Assembly: GCA_034698045.1 (NCBI GenBank)
Contig: JAQGAU010000690.1
Location: forward strand, 1 to 24,902
DNA length: 24,902 bases
Direction of reading: 5' to 3'
Origin: Paramacrobiotus richtersi
Lineage: Eukaryota; Tardigrada; Eutardigrada; Parachela; Macrobiotidae
The position numbers and the translations under genes are program-made. How positions within the stretch are numbered: position 1 is the first letter of the stretch; each line of letters begins with the position of its first letter. A model generated the notes under the pieces. That model was not told where the DNA came from. It was given only the letters and a program-made list of their open reading frames with translations, and did no database searches. This document shows, one piece after another, positions 1-9,821 of the stretch.

Positions 1-91
1 CCGGTAGCACATACACCATCAAGCGTAACACCGTTAGAAAGCGCACGTTTTTTTAGCCACATAGCCGCAAAATATCTGACAGATTATTTTT

Positions 92-2885
92 TTATAATTT
101 TTTTAACGAATTATTGCCGATATTTGTGCCCAGAGTGTCCACCAAAGTACTCGAACTGTTAATGAATCTAATGCAGTCAACTGCATTTTCAACCATTGTA
201 CCTAGCAGAATCAGCAATTGACGCATTGTGGTACACTGGATGAGCTGCGACAGCGCAATGGTGATAATGACACTCATTTCCAGATCCACTTGGTTATCTC
301 TCCGGTGTCCCAATAACATCTCATGTTCCATGTCCAGAACATGATGCAGAAGAATCATGGAAGTCGCACCTCTTGGTGTCGTCCAGGTCAACAGAAACAC
401 ATTCCGTAGGTCGTACATGGTTTCACCATGTGCCATGCGTCGCAGCAGAGGGCGAAATATGCTCAATGATCCTAACATCGACCATATGGTGAAGGCGTGC
501 AGCGCTAAATGCCGATACAGCGTCCGCCACCAGTCCGCCGAGATTCTGTCCGCAATGTTGTAAGCCATATCCGTGAGAAGAAAGCCAACCAAGAGAAACA
601 CGAGGACGTTGAAGATGTAGGAAAATACTACTAAAAATCTACGAGTTTGTCATTTCGTTCGTAGCATCGTTCTGCAGTGAAGCGCATCTTACTGGACGGC
701 CATGGCTTTAACATTTATGCTGATGGCGTCCGTTGTATAATTAGTCCATAAGCCGAGGACAATAACCGACAGCATTCCCGAGGCACCGAACAAATAATAC
801 GCAAACCACGACACGGCGAATGGTGTGGATATAATCAACAGTACTTCCGACTGCCATGAGTTGTAGATGTGTTTTAAAAGTACGCTCTGTGCCACTGCGC
901 ATCCCAGTCCTAGATACCCACCTAGATATTATAATTCTGAATGTCTTAAGCGAAATATATGGCATTACCAAAAGCTGGAGCGGCAACAGTTCCGAGAAAG
1001 AACACTTCAACCAGTGCAACCGATGAGGAGGACTGTGATGAGTAACCACGAAAGGCAGTAACAATTAACGAATACCATACTAATATAAGCCCATTGCCGA
1101 GCAGGGCAGTTGTTTCCGTCAATGCCACCATATTGCGGTCGCATCCTGAAATTAGCAAAAGGATTTGCGAAGCCGTAAGGGTATTCGAAAGATAAGCACC
1201 TTTAATTTGGTCTTTAACACATGATTTGACGGTAACTGCTGAAGTTTTGTTAGAAGCACACTTGAAAAATTGCTCTTGAAGTACTTACCGGAACCCTTAA
1301 TGGCTTCAGACGTATCGATTGGATCTGCAGTACTGACGATACTGGCGAATAAAAGTCCAGTCAGTATCCCCCAGGTGCTTTGTTGAGCACTGCCCAAAAT
1401 GACGGTACTTGCAAGTGCAGTAATCAGAAGCGCCAAACCTAATCAATAAGTAAGTACTGCAGGGTATGGAATGCACTGGACCTTCGATTATGTCAGCTGC
1501 ATAACGGAAGTTTAACAACAGATGACACTCAAAACATGCAATTTGTATTTATTTCGTAATCAGACAAACCCCTTGTTGGGACTTACTAAGTCCAACTGCA
1601 CTTGCTAAGTCCAATATCAAAACACATTCGGTAATTATTATTTCCGAAAAACATTGAATTCTACCACTGTCTGAGATGATGCGGTGATTTTTTCCACAGT
1701 ATTACATAAATTCGTATCAATACCATGACCTTTAGTGCTAAACTTGCATTTGACCACTCGAGAAACGGCTTGGAGCAAAAGAACTACAATTTACCGTAAG
1801 GAATGAACTGCTTTTGTTGTATTTCACAAGGAGAAGTAATAACACAAACGTTTTTGGTTTCGACATGATATATAAGATGAACCATGCAAACGTCCGTGTG
1901 ACATTGAATAAATCAAATTAATTCAGCAAGCAATAATTTCGAAAACGACTTACTTGTTAGTCTAACAATGAGTCTAACAACCTCTATATCTGAAAGGCTT
2001 AAAATTAAAGCTAATCGAACATTTGGAATTATTCTGTAGTTTAAGTCAAATAATGACTTGTTTGAAAATGACCTACAATTGTTAGTGTTAATCATATTCT
2101 ATTTCGGCGCAATTTGAGTAGATCTAAATGTAAACTGCTATTCAAAAGCCCATTTAATCTGTCTTTTTAAAGACCGCCTCTAATACTGCAAGGTGCCTGA
2201 CCTTTTAACAAGACAAGTTTCCATGAGAAAAATGGGCCCTTGCCACGGTGCACGTGTGCAAAATGTTCTATATATTTCAGTATTATTTCGATTCTTAACC
2301 AATAAACGCTTCCCCCGTAATGAACGTCTTTCCGGAAGACAACCGAAGAATGAACACCGTAGGCTGCAATTTGAGAGAATACGGATACTCTAGCACAAAA
2401 CCATCTAGATTCTGAGTCGGATCAAAGTGGAGTTTTATGCCTTTGTACAAGATGCATGCGTACAGCCATCTGTATTTCCTGCTAGGTGCATATCATACTT
2501 ATAGCATTGTATGTCGAGTATACTTCGACCTACTTTTCACAAAAATGGAAACAACGACAATATGTTTCCACAGTAGACGAAAAGATCCAAGCGGAATACG
2601 ATATGCAGAATAAAACAAGGTAAGCGGGAAAAACATGAGCATAACAAAGTCCCCGGAAAGATTAAACGAACTGATCAGGAGTTCGGAATACGATGGAGCA
2701 CAGTAGTGTGACACCACATTAATACTGACCCCGATCGATATAATCATCAATGGAAACGGAACAAAAGCCAATTTATTTAAAAACGTATGCCCATACTTTA
2801 CAGCGGACCCTATTAACAGCGCCGCTGCCACCGAGAACACTTCCGGGGCATGAAAGGAATGAGCAATTTCGATGTTGCCAGCCAT
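92..2885 (-). CDS. SLC9/NHE-type cation/proton exchanger, SLC9C-like, five exons
   Basis: Spliced model on the minus strand: 2885-2534, 1438-1289, 1145-969, 909-693, 638-92. All four junctions keep frame, giving 480 residues. The ATG at 2885 has an in-frame TAA just upstream. Family signs in order are: a membrane segment ending FFPLTLFYSAY (the usual LPALIFEGAF-like site), STADPID (ATDPVA site), LTETTALLGNG (usual EGESLLNDG), FGASGMLSVIVLGL, and WTTPRGATSM near the last helices with its Arg-Gly kept. About a dozen hydrophobic segments are visible. Members of this family swap Na+ or K+ for H+ across membranes, and the SLC9C branch works in sperm flagella. The SLC9C assignment is by eye; a generic NHE/NhaP relative is the alternative. 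Oddities are the replaced ion-binding aspartate and the absence of any long regulatory tail before the stop at 92. A further exon beyond the left edge cannot be excluded. Confidence 0.8.
1581..1618. repeat. Imperfect 19-bp tandem duplication
   Basis: Two adjacent 19-bp units, 1581-1599 and 1600-1618, share ACTT(A/G)CTAAGTCCAA and diverge only at position 5 and over the last four bases. The bases before unit 1 (GTTGGGAC from 1575) can also pair with the GTCCAAC inside it, so a small hairpin is possible. It lies in intron 1 of the SLC9-like gene; no function is implied. Confidence 0.6.
1954..1979. repeat. Small palindrome with adjoining direct repeat
   Basis: TTGTTAG and CTAACAA form a perfect 7-bp inverted repeat around a single base (1954-1968). 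AGTCTAACAA then occurs again at 1970-1979, repeating the right arm. It is intronic and its significance is unknown. Confidence 0.5.
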
Positions 2886-4224
2886 TGTTTAAGTGACCTC
2901 TGCTTCTTACTCATTCGATCGGTATTACGAGCAGTGCATTTTGGAGTATTATCATGGAACAGATAGCAAAGGATTAATAAAGATCATAAATTTGCTATCA
3001 TTTTCACAACATTTGTGCGCGCTGCAAAAAAAACCTTCGGGCAAGAAGGTGAGATAACGCAGTTACCTATCCGCCTGTCGAGTAGGACGATACCAAGTTC
3101 AAACTGCCGACTTTTCAAATACTCGGTAACTTAGCAACAGAAGCCCCTAGAAAAAAGATTGTCTCTGATTGAATCAAGAATACTTACCGTATCCAGTAGG
3201 TAAGAAGGACAGGTACGCGCAATCTACGAACTTAATCGAGCGCCCACGCGTGGGGAACTACTGGACCAACGGGACATGGTCAAAAACCGAAAATCTGACA
3301 CACTGTTTGCAGCCTTCAGCTTTTTGAATGCCTCTAGTTAGGTTTCTTATTATTAGTTTACGGTCCATGTACACAAGGGCCAAAGTCCTTTATCAACGTT
3401 CACAGACCATCATGAACTGATGTAGCAATGCTTACGTTTAACAATCAACAAACGAACACAATTGAGAATCTATTAAAGCAAAAACAGAACACAAAATCAC
3501 TGATGAATGGATGTCACATAATCCTCGTAAACATTTCTCTTTGATCCAGTCCATTTCTTTCCATTTGACATCCTTTAAAGATTTCTGGAACATAGCTGCA
3601 GAGGCGTAGGCTGTCGCGTCCAAATCTAGTGTATTGCCAATCTGATCGGTCTGTTTTGTGTATCGGAATTGTCTATCCATTATAATTATCTCGTGGAAGG
3701 GATTCCCTGATTGTACTGTAACTGAACGTTAAGCACCAGTAAACTAATTATAAACTAAGCTGGGTCTGTGGATCGGGCATCATCAGAGGCCCACTCAAAA
3801 GCGCACTACCTGGGTTCTCCTCAAGCCGAACTTCCATACTCCGCCAGAATTAAGCGTATTAAATAAAACGCTTACTGGAGGTTGTATATTTATCGATAAT
3901 CACAATGGCGTGAAACTTTAAAGACTTCATGCCCGCCACTTGGCATCGCTAAATTTTATCGTTCAGAATTTGATAATACAGATTGAGTTTACGCGTACAA
4001 GTACGTGTAATAATTTACTTTTTGCAAAATTTGTCTTTCTTAAAACCACGTAGGCACAGTCAGCAGTATACCACGACCAAGAAATAAACAAGAGCAAAAA
4101 CCTCAAGACCGTCGTATTACACACCCGTTTTTCACATTAATAACCTACTACGCTGCTCCATTAGCATAACATAATGCAGTAACTGCCCTTTGTCTAGCTT
4201 TAAAAGCGTTAGCTTTTTATTAGC
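2886..4224. other. Intergenic region upstream of the SLC9-like gene
   Basis: No gene is recognised in these 1.34 kb. Minus-strand GTAAGT at 3187-3182 and an AG at about 2904 (..AAGCAG) would fit an intron in the 5' untranslated region of the SLC9-like gene; this is inference from consensus only. An open frame at 3680-3438 (minus, 80 codons) starts with ATG but shows no family resemblance and is left unannotated. A short inverted repeat, CTTACC/GGTAAG, lies at 3183-3204. Confidence 0.4.
4216..4221 (-). terminator. Candidate polyadenylation signal AATAAA
   Basis: AATAAA on the minus strand begins four bases past the TAA at 4227-4225. Its position is the main argument for a minus-strand transcript ending here. 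Confidence 0.3.
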
Positions 4225-4559
4225 TTAGCCTAAAAAGTAAGCAAGAACTGTAGAGATCAGCCACAATGGAGCAGGCCGTCCTTTCTGCCTCACGGGAATA
4301 CACTTGTGTTTATCATCAGATTGAATTACCGCCGAACGTTCTAATCTTCCATAGAGCTTATATAGTGCACCCAGCCACTGTGTAATGGGCAGATTAGCAA
4401 GGCGAACTGCGCTGCCCATATTGTGTTGAACAGCGTTACTCCCGCACAGAAAAGTGCTCCCGTATATAGGAATTTACTCGGTAGGCCTGGAGATACTACA
4501 TCTATATTAACCTCCAGTGGGCACGATATACCGTAGTTGCGCACCGGATTGACGTCCCG
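4225..4559 (-). CDS. Possible small membrane-protein gene, 3' part only
   Basis: Two minus-strand open stretches can be joined in phase: 4559-4440 and 4377-4225, with a 62-bp intron (donor GTAACG, acceptor TTACACAG). An acceptor, CACTAACAG, sits directly before 4559 with a CTAAC branch-like sequence. The product would end in about 90 residues with hydrophobic stretches around KFLYTGALFCAG and PLWLISTVLAYFLG. Without splicing, the first frame runs on through a longer hydrophobic stretch to a stop at 4341. The stop at 4225 is followed within a few bases by AATAAA (4221-4216, minus). No start codon or 5' exon is found, and any such exon would run toward or under the first exon of the receptor gene on the other strand. 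I do not recognise the family. It could be a real small gene, a decayed copy, or chance. Confidence 0.25.
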
Positions 4560-4839
4560 CTGTTAGTGTCGGATGGGGTGAAACAAACGTGAAATATCCA
4601 GTTGTGTCTGATGCAGTATATGTCGCACTGTATAGGCCTGTGATATATAGCACACCTACAGTCAGAGCGTGACTGCTAAATCAATTGCCTACAGAGTGAT
4701 CTGTACACGACAAAGGGACCCGCGTTTGTCCGGATGCTGGGCTAAGTTGAAACGTGAGATGGATGTGTGAGTTAATTTAACAAAAATACAATCCCAATCT
4801 GGAACCAGAAAATTTCCGCATTATTATTCCATCGGGCTC
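4560..4839. other. Region upstream of the receptor gene
   Basis: These 280 bp contain partly open frames on both strands (for example minus 4671-4511, ending at a TAA) that cannot be assigned to a gene. The promoter and 5' untranslated sequence of the receptor gene must lie here or just upstream, but no TATA or initiator element stands out. Confidence 0.3.
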
Positions 4840-7800
4840 ATGAATGGGATTAACAGTGACAGTATGATGGATCGGATGAGCTTAAACTTTTGTTCGCATG
4901 GCATGGATGTTTACAGCGGTAACCTTACTGTTTCCGACACCATCATGGACGACACATCCGAAGAAGACGACCGCTCCGTTGCTTATCGGATAATTGCCAC
5001 GTTTCTTCATGCTATCATCTTTATCTGTGGTGTTTTTGGGAATATTGTCCTTATCATTGTGGCGCGACGGTGCAAGGAATTACAAACACCTACTTATTCG
5101 TATTTGGTGAGTGATTATTTACAGTAACCGGCGAAGTGTCACAGGGTGCTTTGTCCTTCATAAATAAACCAACTGGAGTTGGTTTGTCACTCAGTTGGTC
5201 ACTCTGTTCAAATGCGTGATTCTGTATTTTTCATAGCATACACTTAAATAATAGCGCATGTCTAATGCAGATTGTTTTGCGATGGTACCAACCTTTTAGC
5301 GCTGATACACTTTCGACCGGTTCCCTTTTTATATTAACAGCTGCAGACAACTGCGTAGCTTGCACTGTTCTGTGAGATCCTGCTGGTGTGTACTGTGGTG
5401 CATTTGCATAACCGCACTGCTATCCCCAACTTGCTTTAATTAGTCTTACAAATTTAACGGCGTCTTCCGGTTACAAGATGTAATGAGATTGAGCCGTCTA
5501 GGTACTTGCTCTGTTTACGTTCGTATGTAAATACGGACCTAAACAGTTCATGTACAGAGATGCTGCACGTGCCAGTCTGTTCTCCATGATGGGCTTTAAA
5601 ACGATTCGCGTTCTGCATTACGCTAACATATCTATGGGATTTTTGTACTTCGTCTCGAAGTTTTGCGTGTTGGAATTTTAAAATGTATGTTGGTTTTTAA
5701 CAATATCTGCCTTACATCTGTGTCGGGATTCACAAAGATAGTAAGCGGCTCCGTCTGGATGCACTTATAATTAAGTTTAGTTACGCGTACTGTGTCTGTC
5801 TCAGCCGGTTATTTATGTTCGGCACGACTACTCTGAAAAAACAAATTTGCCTAATCCTGAGATAATCTAGCTTATGTTGGTTAAAGTAATCGCCAAAGCA
5901 TCAAAGCGGCATCGGAAGACAGATGCCCGGTGCCGGCACTACCTACAGTATGTACTCGTTAACGTGGTGCGTAAATTATTATACTGTACGAGTTATGCGT
6001 AGATTATGCTGCAGGAGTAAATAGTAATATGCCATGACCTATTCTTCTAGTAGCTTTGAAAGTTAGTTTTTTTTGCAATCGTAGAGGTACAGTTGCCACA
6101 CATCCTGTAAATAAGACTGAAGCAGCTGTGCGGTAAACTGCTTTTTTCGCGAACCGATAATTCATGGTCTTTTGATGGCAGTGGCCAGAAAATATATACG
6201 ATTGTCACTCCTCCTCGAACCGTGGCGCGCTCCTTAAAAGTCCAGTAAACTAATGAAACCATTAGTTTTTTGATTTGATCCATCTCGATGATTTTACCAT
6301 GTTTTTCCGGGGTTATTGAATTTTAGCTCACCAGACGAATGTGTAAACTCACGAGAAGTGACAGCAAGCCATTAGCTTCCTTCTTCTGTATCGTACGAAT
6401 GTACTGCGAGATAGTTACAAAACCGGCTCAAAGCGTTCTTATTTGTACGGACGCTGTGGATCATTTTAGAGCGTTAGCGCAGCGGGTGCGGCGATTTGCG
6501 CTGCCTTCTCTAGCCGGCTCTGAAGCCTCCGACTGCGGTATAAAGCGCACAATTATTCTTTTTACATTCCACGTGACATTCATTTACTTTTTTCGTTTTC
6601 GGAGGTAAACGCAATGCATCATTGATATTCTTAGGTACTAAGGTATAGTCATTATATTTTTGTAGTTTATCCCGCCGAAGGCTGCCGATCATGCCGAAGG
6701 CTTTAGGGATTGTGCGGAACAAAGGGAAGAGATCATCACAAATGCAGGAAACGCAGTTTTGTTCAAGCGGGGCATTAAAATTATGTCCTGGTAGTTTGGT
6801 TTGTTTGGGGTTTCGAGTTAGCTGATCCATGAAATCCGCTAATTATTTCTCCTATATAGCCATGGAATAAATCGTTAGCATTTGGAAGTAAACCGGGTAT
6901 CCCTTCGTGCGTGGTCTCACCGTAAACATCCGTAGAGCTGCTTTAGAAAAATATGTTTTGATACACTGCCTTTTGATTCTGTTGTTAGACATTCGCGCTC
7001 TGCGTCATCGAGCGTTGTTGCCGCAGGTGCAGCTCTCCCTAATTAAGATCTGTTACCAGTGGTATATTGAGTTTACCGCTTGTAGTTTTACCGGTACCAT
7101 CGTAATGGCAAACGTATAGTCAGATAGGTGTAACCCAATTTTGCTGTACAACACTGATAACTAAAACCTTACAATTATTAGCTTCACTGGGTTGACAGTG
7201 CTTTCTCGCATTTTATCAACAAACATAATATGGAAGTCCCATACATTACCTAAAAGAATAAATAGAAGAATGGAAGAATAAATAGAAAGTTTCCTGCTGT
7301 ATGAAAAATTGTTGGACATAGATAATTAGGTAGCGAACGAAATAACCAAACCCTTCTCGGATGCTGCAGCTCTCATTGTCAGTGGTTCAATGCATCTGTC
7401 GATTCTTTACATGCAGTCACATGGATTCGTTAATGCTAATTGGGTTGCGTGTTTACTGCCTTGGAGCAAAATTACATGATCAGACAATTAAATGATTGAA
7501 TCATGGAGCGTGAAACAGCTGCATAGAGAAACACAGTATTTCGAAGGTTCGCCGTAGCAGCGTGCACAAAACTCTTATTTATACATTGTAACAACAGCGC
7601 CGTGATATACTGGATACAGCTAGCTTATTAATGTAAGCGCTTACAAATAAAAGTATCCCAAAGAATTAAATTGTTAAAGGTAAATAAGTAAGCTGTAGCA
7701 AACAGATTATCAATTCTTGAAGTGATTAACTGATTCCTTTAAATTTGTCACACAAGAAGAAATTGTAATTCGGTGATCGATACATTTTCAAGGTACTAGA

Positions 7801-9375
7801 GTTGTGGCAATTTTATTCGGCTGCATATCATGCTTCGCGTAATGTATTAAAGATAATATGCCTTCGTTTGGATAGCGCTGATTGTTTTGTTGATATATGA
7901 CTAACTAAACGCTAAACAAGGTTGTTGTTTTGCAGGTGTCACTGGCATTTGCTGATTTGATTGTTCTAATTTCGGCCGTGCCGGACGCCATAGTGTTTCA
8001 CCATATCGGTATCCGATTCCCGTCCGGAGCAGCGGGGTGTTCCTTGATGATATTTGGTAACTTTCTCGGCATCAATGCCGGGAGCCTAAGGTGGGTTCAC
8101 AAAAAATAGCCTCAAAGGAGAATCGATACCCAGTTCAACATAGATATGGAGCAAAATAATACGAGAACAGTATTCTGGAAAAATGGGACAAAACGGTCGA
8201 TAACGAATATGTCGATATGACTAATACATAAATTCCAAACAGTACTCACACGATCACTTTTATAACTGCTTTGAATAATGATAATTATGCACGATAACGG
8301 ATGATGCCGGAAAAGCATAGCTAAACCCAGCGGGTTCTCATGCGTAGAAATGGATATGAAGTTACAATAATGGAATAGATTGCTCCGGTAGCCATTCTTA
8401 TACTGAACCTAAGATTTACCGGTATAGATTGTATTTACTATACCTATATTAAGTTGCATTTTCATTGTCCGTTGTTAAAAGCGTTTGTTTTAATTTGTTA
8501 ATTTTGCAGTATTCTCGCTTTCACAATGGAGCGTTACATTGCGGTTGTTCATCCGCTCAAAGCCCAGAAAGTGTGCACAGTGGAGCGGGCCAACAGAGTG
8601 ATCGTTGCCGTCTGGTTCTTCGCCATCCTATACTGCTCACCGTGGTTGGGACTAACCCGGATTACTTACCCATACCTCGATAAGCCCGATCTCCCCATAT
8701 GTGATTTCCGATTGTCCAAAGATCAATACGTGTATTTCTTTTCCGCGGATCTCCTGCTGTTCTACATTCTGCCATTAGTGGTCTGTGCGTTTGTCTACAT
8801 CCGGATTTGGTTTATGTTTCGAGAGCAACGGAATATGGAGCGAAGTGGAAGTTTCTACTCACGCGCCTCACCTTCCAATAACTCATTACATACCCCGCTA
8901 AACCTTCCTCCGCCCCGACTGAATTCATGCTCGTTTCCGCAGAGCACTATGATGAATGGCACTGCCAACTTCAAAGCAAAGACTGGCGAACGCTCTAAGG
9001 TAAATCAATACTTACGGTCCAGAACCAGCATCCCAATTTATTAATTAGAGTTATAATGATTACCAGCCTTCTGAAGCTGACTTTTTGTTTTAGGCTTTGA
9101 CGATGCTGGTCGTTGTTGTCCTGTTATTTGCAATTTGCTGGTTGCCCTTTCGTGGACTGCTGGTATACAACTCATTTGCCAGTACACCCTGGTTGGATCT
9201 CTGGTATCTGCTATTCGCTAAAACGCTCATCTACATAAACTCAGCTATTAACCCATTCCTGTATAACGCTATGAGTGCGAAGTTCCGGAGTGCCGTTTAC
9301 CGAACACTGCATCTGACAACGCGGAGAAATCCTCGAGAGTGTCCTACGCAATCGACATTTGCTGTATCTGTATGA
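4840..9375 (+). CDS. Thyrotropin-releasing-hormone / EFLamide-type neuropeptide GPCR
   Basis: Spliced exons 4840-5106, 7936-8090, 8510-8999 and 9094-9375 join in frame to 397 residues. Class A hallmarks are present: an N-terminal NLT glycosylation site (28-30), GNIV in TM1 (67-70), a TM2 stretch LAFADL after TPTYSYL, an ECL1 cysteine (PSGAAGC) paired with an ECL2 cysteine (PICDF), ERY at 148-150, CWLP at 319-322 and NPFLY at 357-361. The stretches ERYIAVVHPLKAQ, the Cys-rich approach to TM4, and the TM6-TM7 segment with LVYNSF and YINSAINP match vertebrate TRH receptors closely. In protostomes these receptors bind EFLamide-type peptides, so Gq coupling in neurons or endocrine cells is expected from the family. 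ICL3 is Ser/Asn/Pro-rich. An internal ATG at 4864 is a possible alternative start. The class is firm; ligand identity is inference. Confidence 0.88.
5107..7935 (+). other. Intron 1 of the receptor gene (2.8 kb)
   Basis: The donor is GTGAGT at 5107 and the acceptor is TTGTTTTGCAG ending at 7935, phase 0, between TM1 and TM2. It is by far the longest intron in the window. I see no nested gene: the short open frames inside, such as 6830-6510 (minus) and 6339-6608 (plus), show no protein-family resemblance. A small direct repeat at 7254-7288 is the only structured element noted. Confidence 0.75.
7254..7288. repeat. Direct repeat, 15 bp, 20-bp period
   Basis: AAGAATAAATAGAAG occurs at 7254-7268 and again, with one terminal change, at 7274-7288. 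It is an A-rich intronic duplication with no evident function. Confidence 0.55.
8091..8509 (+). other. Intron 2 of the receptor gene (419 bp)
   Basis: The donor is GTGGGT at 8091 and the acceptor is TTAATTTTGCAG ending at 8509. It splits Ser141 after two bases, in TM3 just before ERY. It is AT-rich. An antisense open frame at 8318-8112 has no family signal. Confidence 0.75.
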
Positions 9376-9821
9376 TTTTCGACAAGTTGATCGACATAAT
9401 GGATTTTACAACAAGAGTCTCAGTAGAACAGCTGTCAGTTTTATCCACGTTCATTATCCAAAAAAGCTTGAAGATGGAGTATCGATGTTAGTAGTTTTGA
9501 CTTCGGATTTAAGACTTTAATTGGGTGCGAAGTACGTAGTTGTTTGGAGCTTATGGCTGTAGATGCACAACAAAAAACCTTCTTCTACAGCTGCAATATT
9601 ACACGCATCCGTAGTTGATTACTGTACAGTGTACGGCTAACACTTAACTATATAACGCATTTTAATTAACTTTATTTAACTTGATTTTATTAACTTTATA
9701 AACATTTAACATTAACTATATAACTATAGGTATCGCACTGCTACTTAGCCACAAAGGTTTGAACTACACGGAAGATGCAGTTACAAAGTACAACGTGAGC
9801 ACCATTCATTCGGCAGATTTC
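9376..9821. other. Convergent intergenic region
   Basis: These are the 3' flanks of the receptor (plus) and CFAP99-like (minus) genes. No open frame of note is seen. An AT-rich block at 9646-9729 holds loosely repeated TTAACTTTA/TTTAAC words; AACTATATAAC occurs at 9646-9656 and 9715-9725. No AATAAA was found on the plus strand for the receptor transcript. Confidence 0.5.
9671..9691 (-). terminator. Candidate polyadenylation signals of the CFAP99-like gene
   Basis: AATAAA occurs twice on the minus strand, at 9691-9686 and 9676-9671, about 130-150 bases past the stop at 9822. The assignment rests on position only. Confidence 0.4.

Larger units (their letters stand above)
1439..2533 (-). other. 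Intron 1 of the SLC9-like gene (1.1 kb)
   Basis: On the minus strand the donor is GTAGGT at 2533 and the acceptor is TTGATTAG ending at 1439. It interrupts a codon after its first base and restores Ser118. The interior is AT-rich with no convincing coding stretch. It contains a short tandem duplication at 1581-1618 and a small palindrome at 1954-1968, both listed separately. Confidence 0.65.

Noticed and set aside
3438-3680. 80-codon minus-strand frame starting with ATG
   Set aside because: Composition is plausible for protein but there is no domain, splice context or neighbour support; left as part of the intergenic region.
6510-6830. 106-codon minus-strand frame inside receptor intron 1
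   Set aside because: No family resemblance and no transcript signals; open frames of this size are expected by chance in 2.8 kb.
6770-6840. tRNA-like B-box sequence (GGGTTTCGAGTTAGC)
   Set aside because: It departs from GGTTCGANTCC and no matching A-box or cloverleaf could be drawn.
9646-9729. AT-rich block as a possible transposon footprint
   Set aside because: The repeats are short and loose, and no terminal inverted repeats or target-site duplication are seen.
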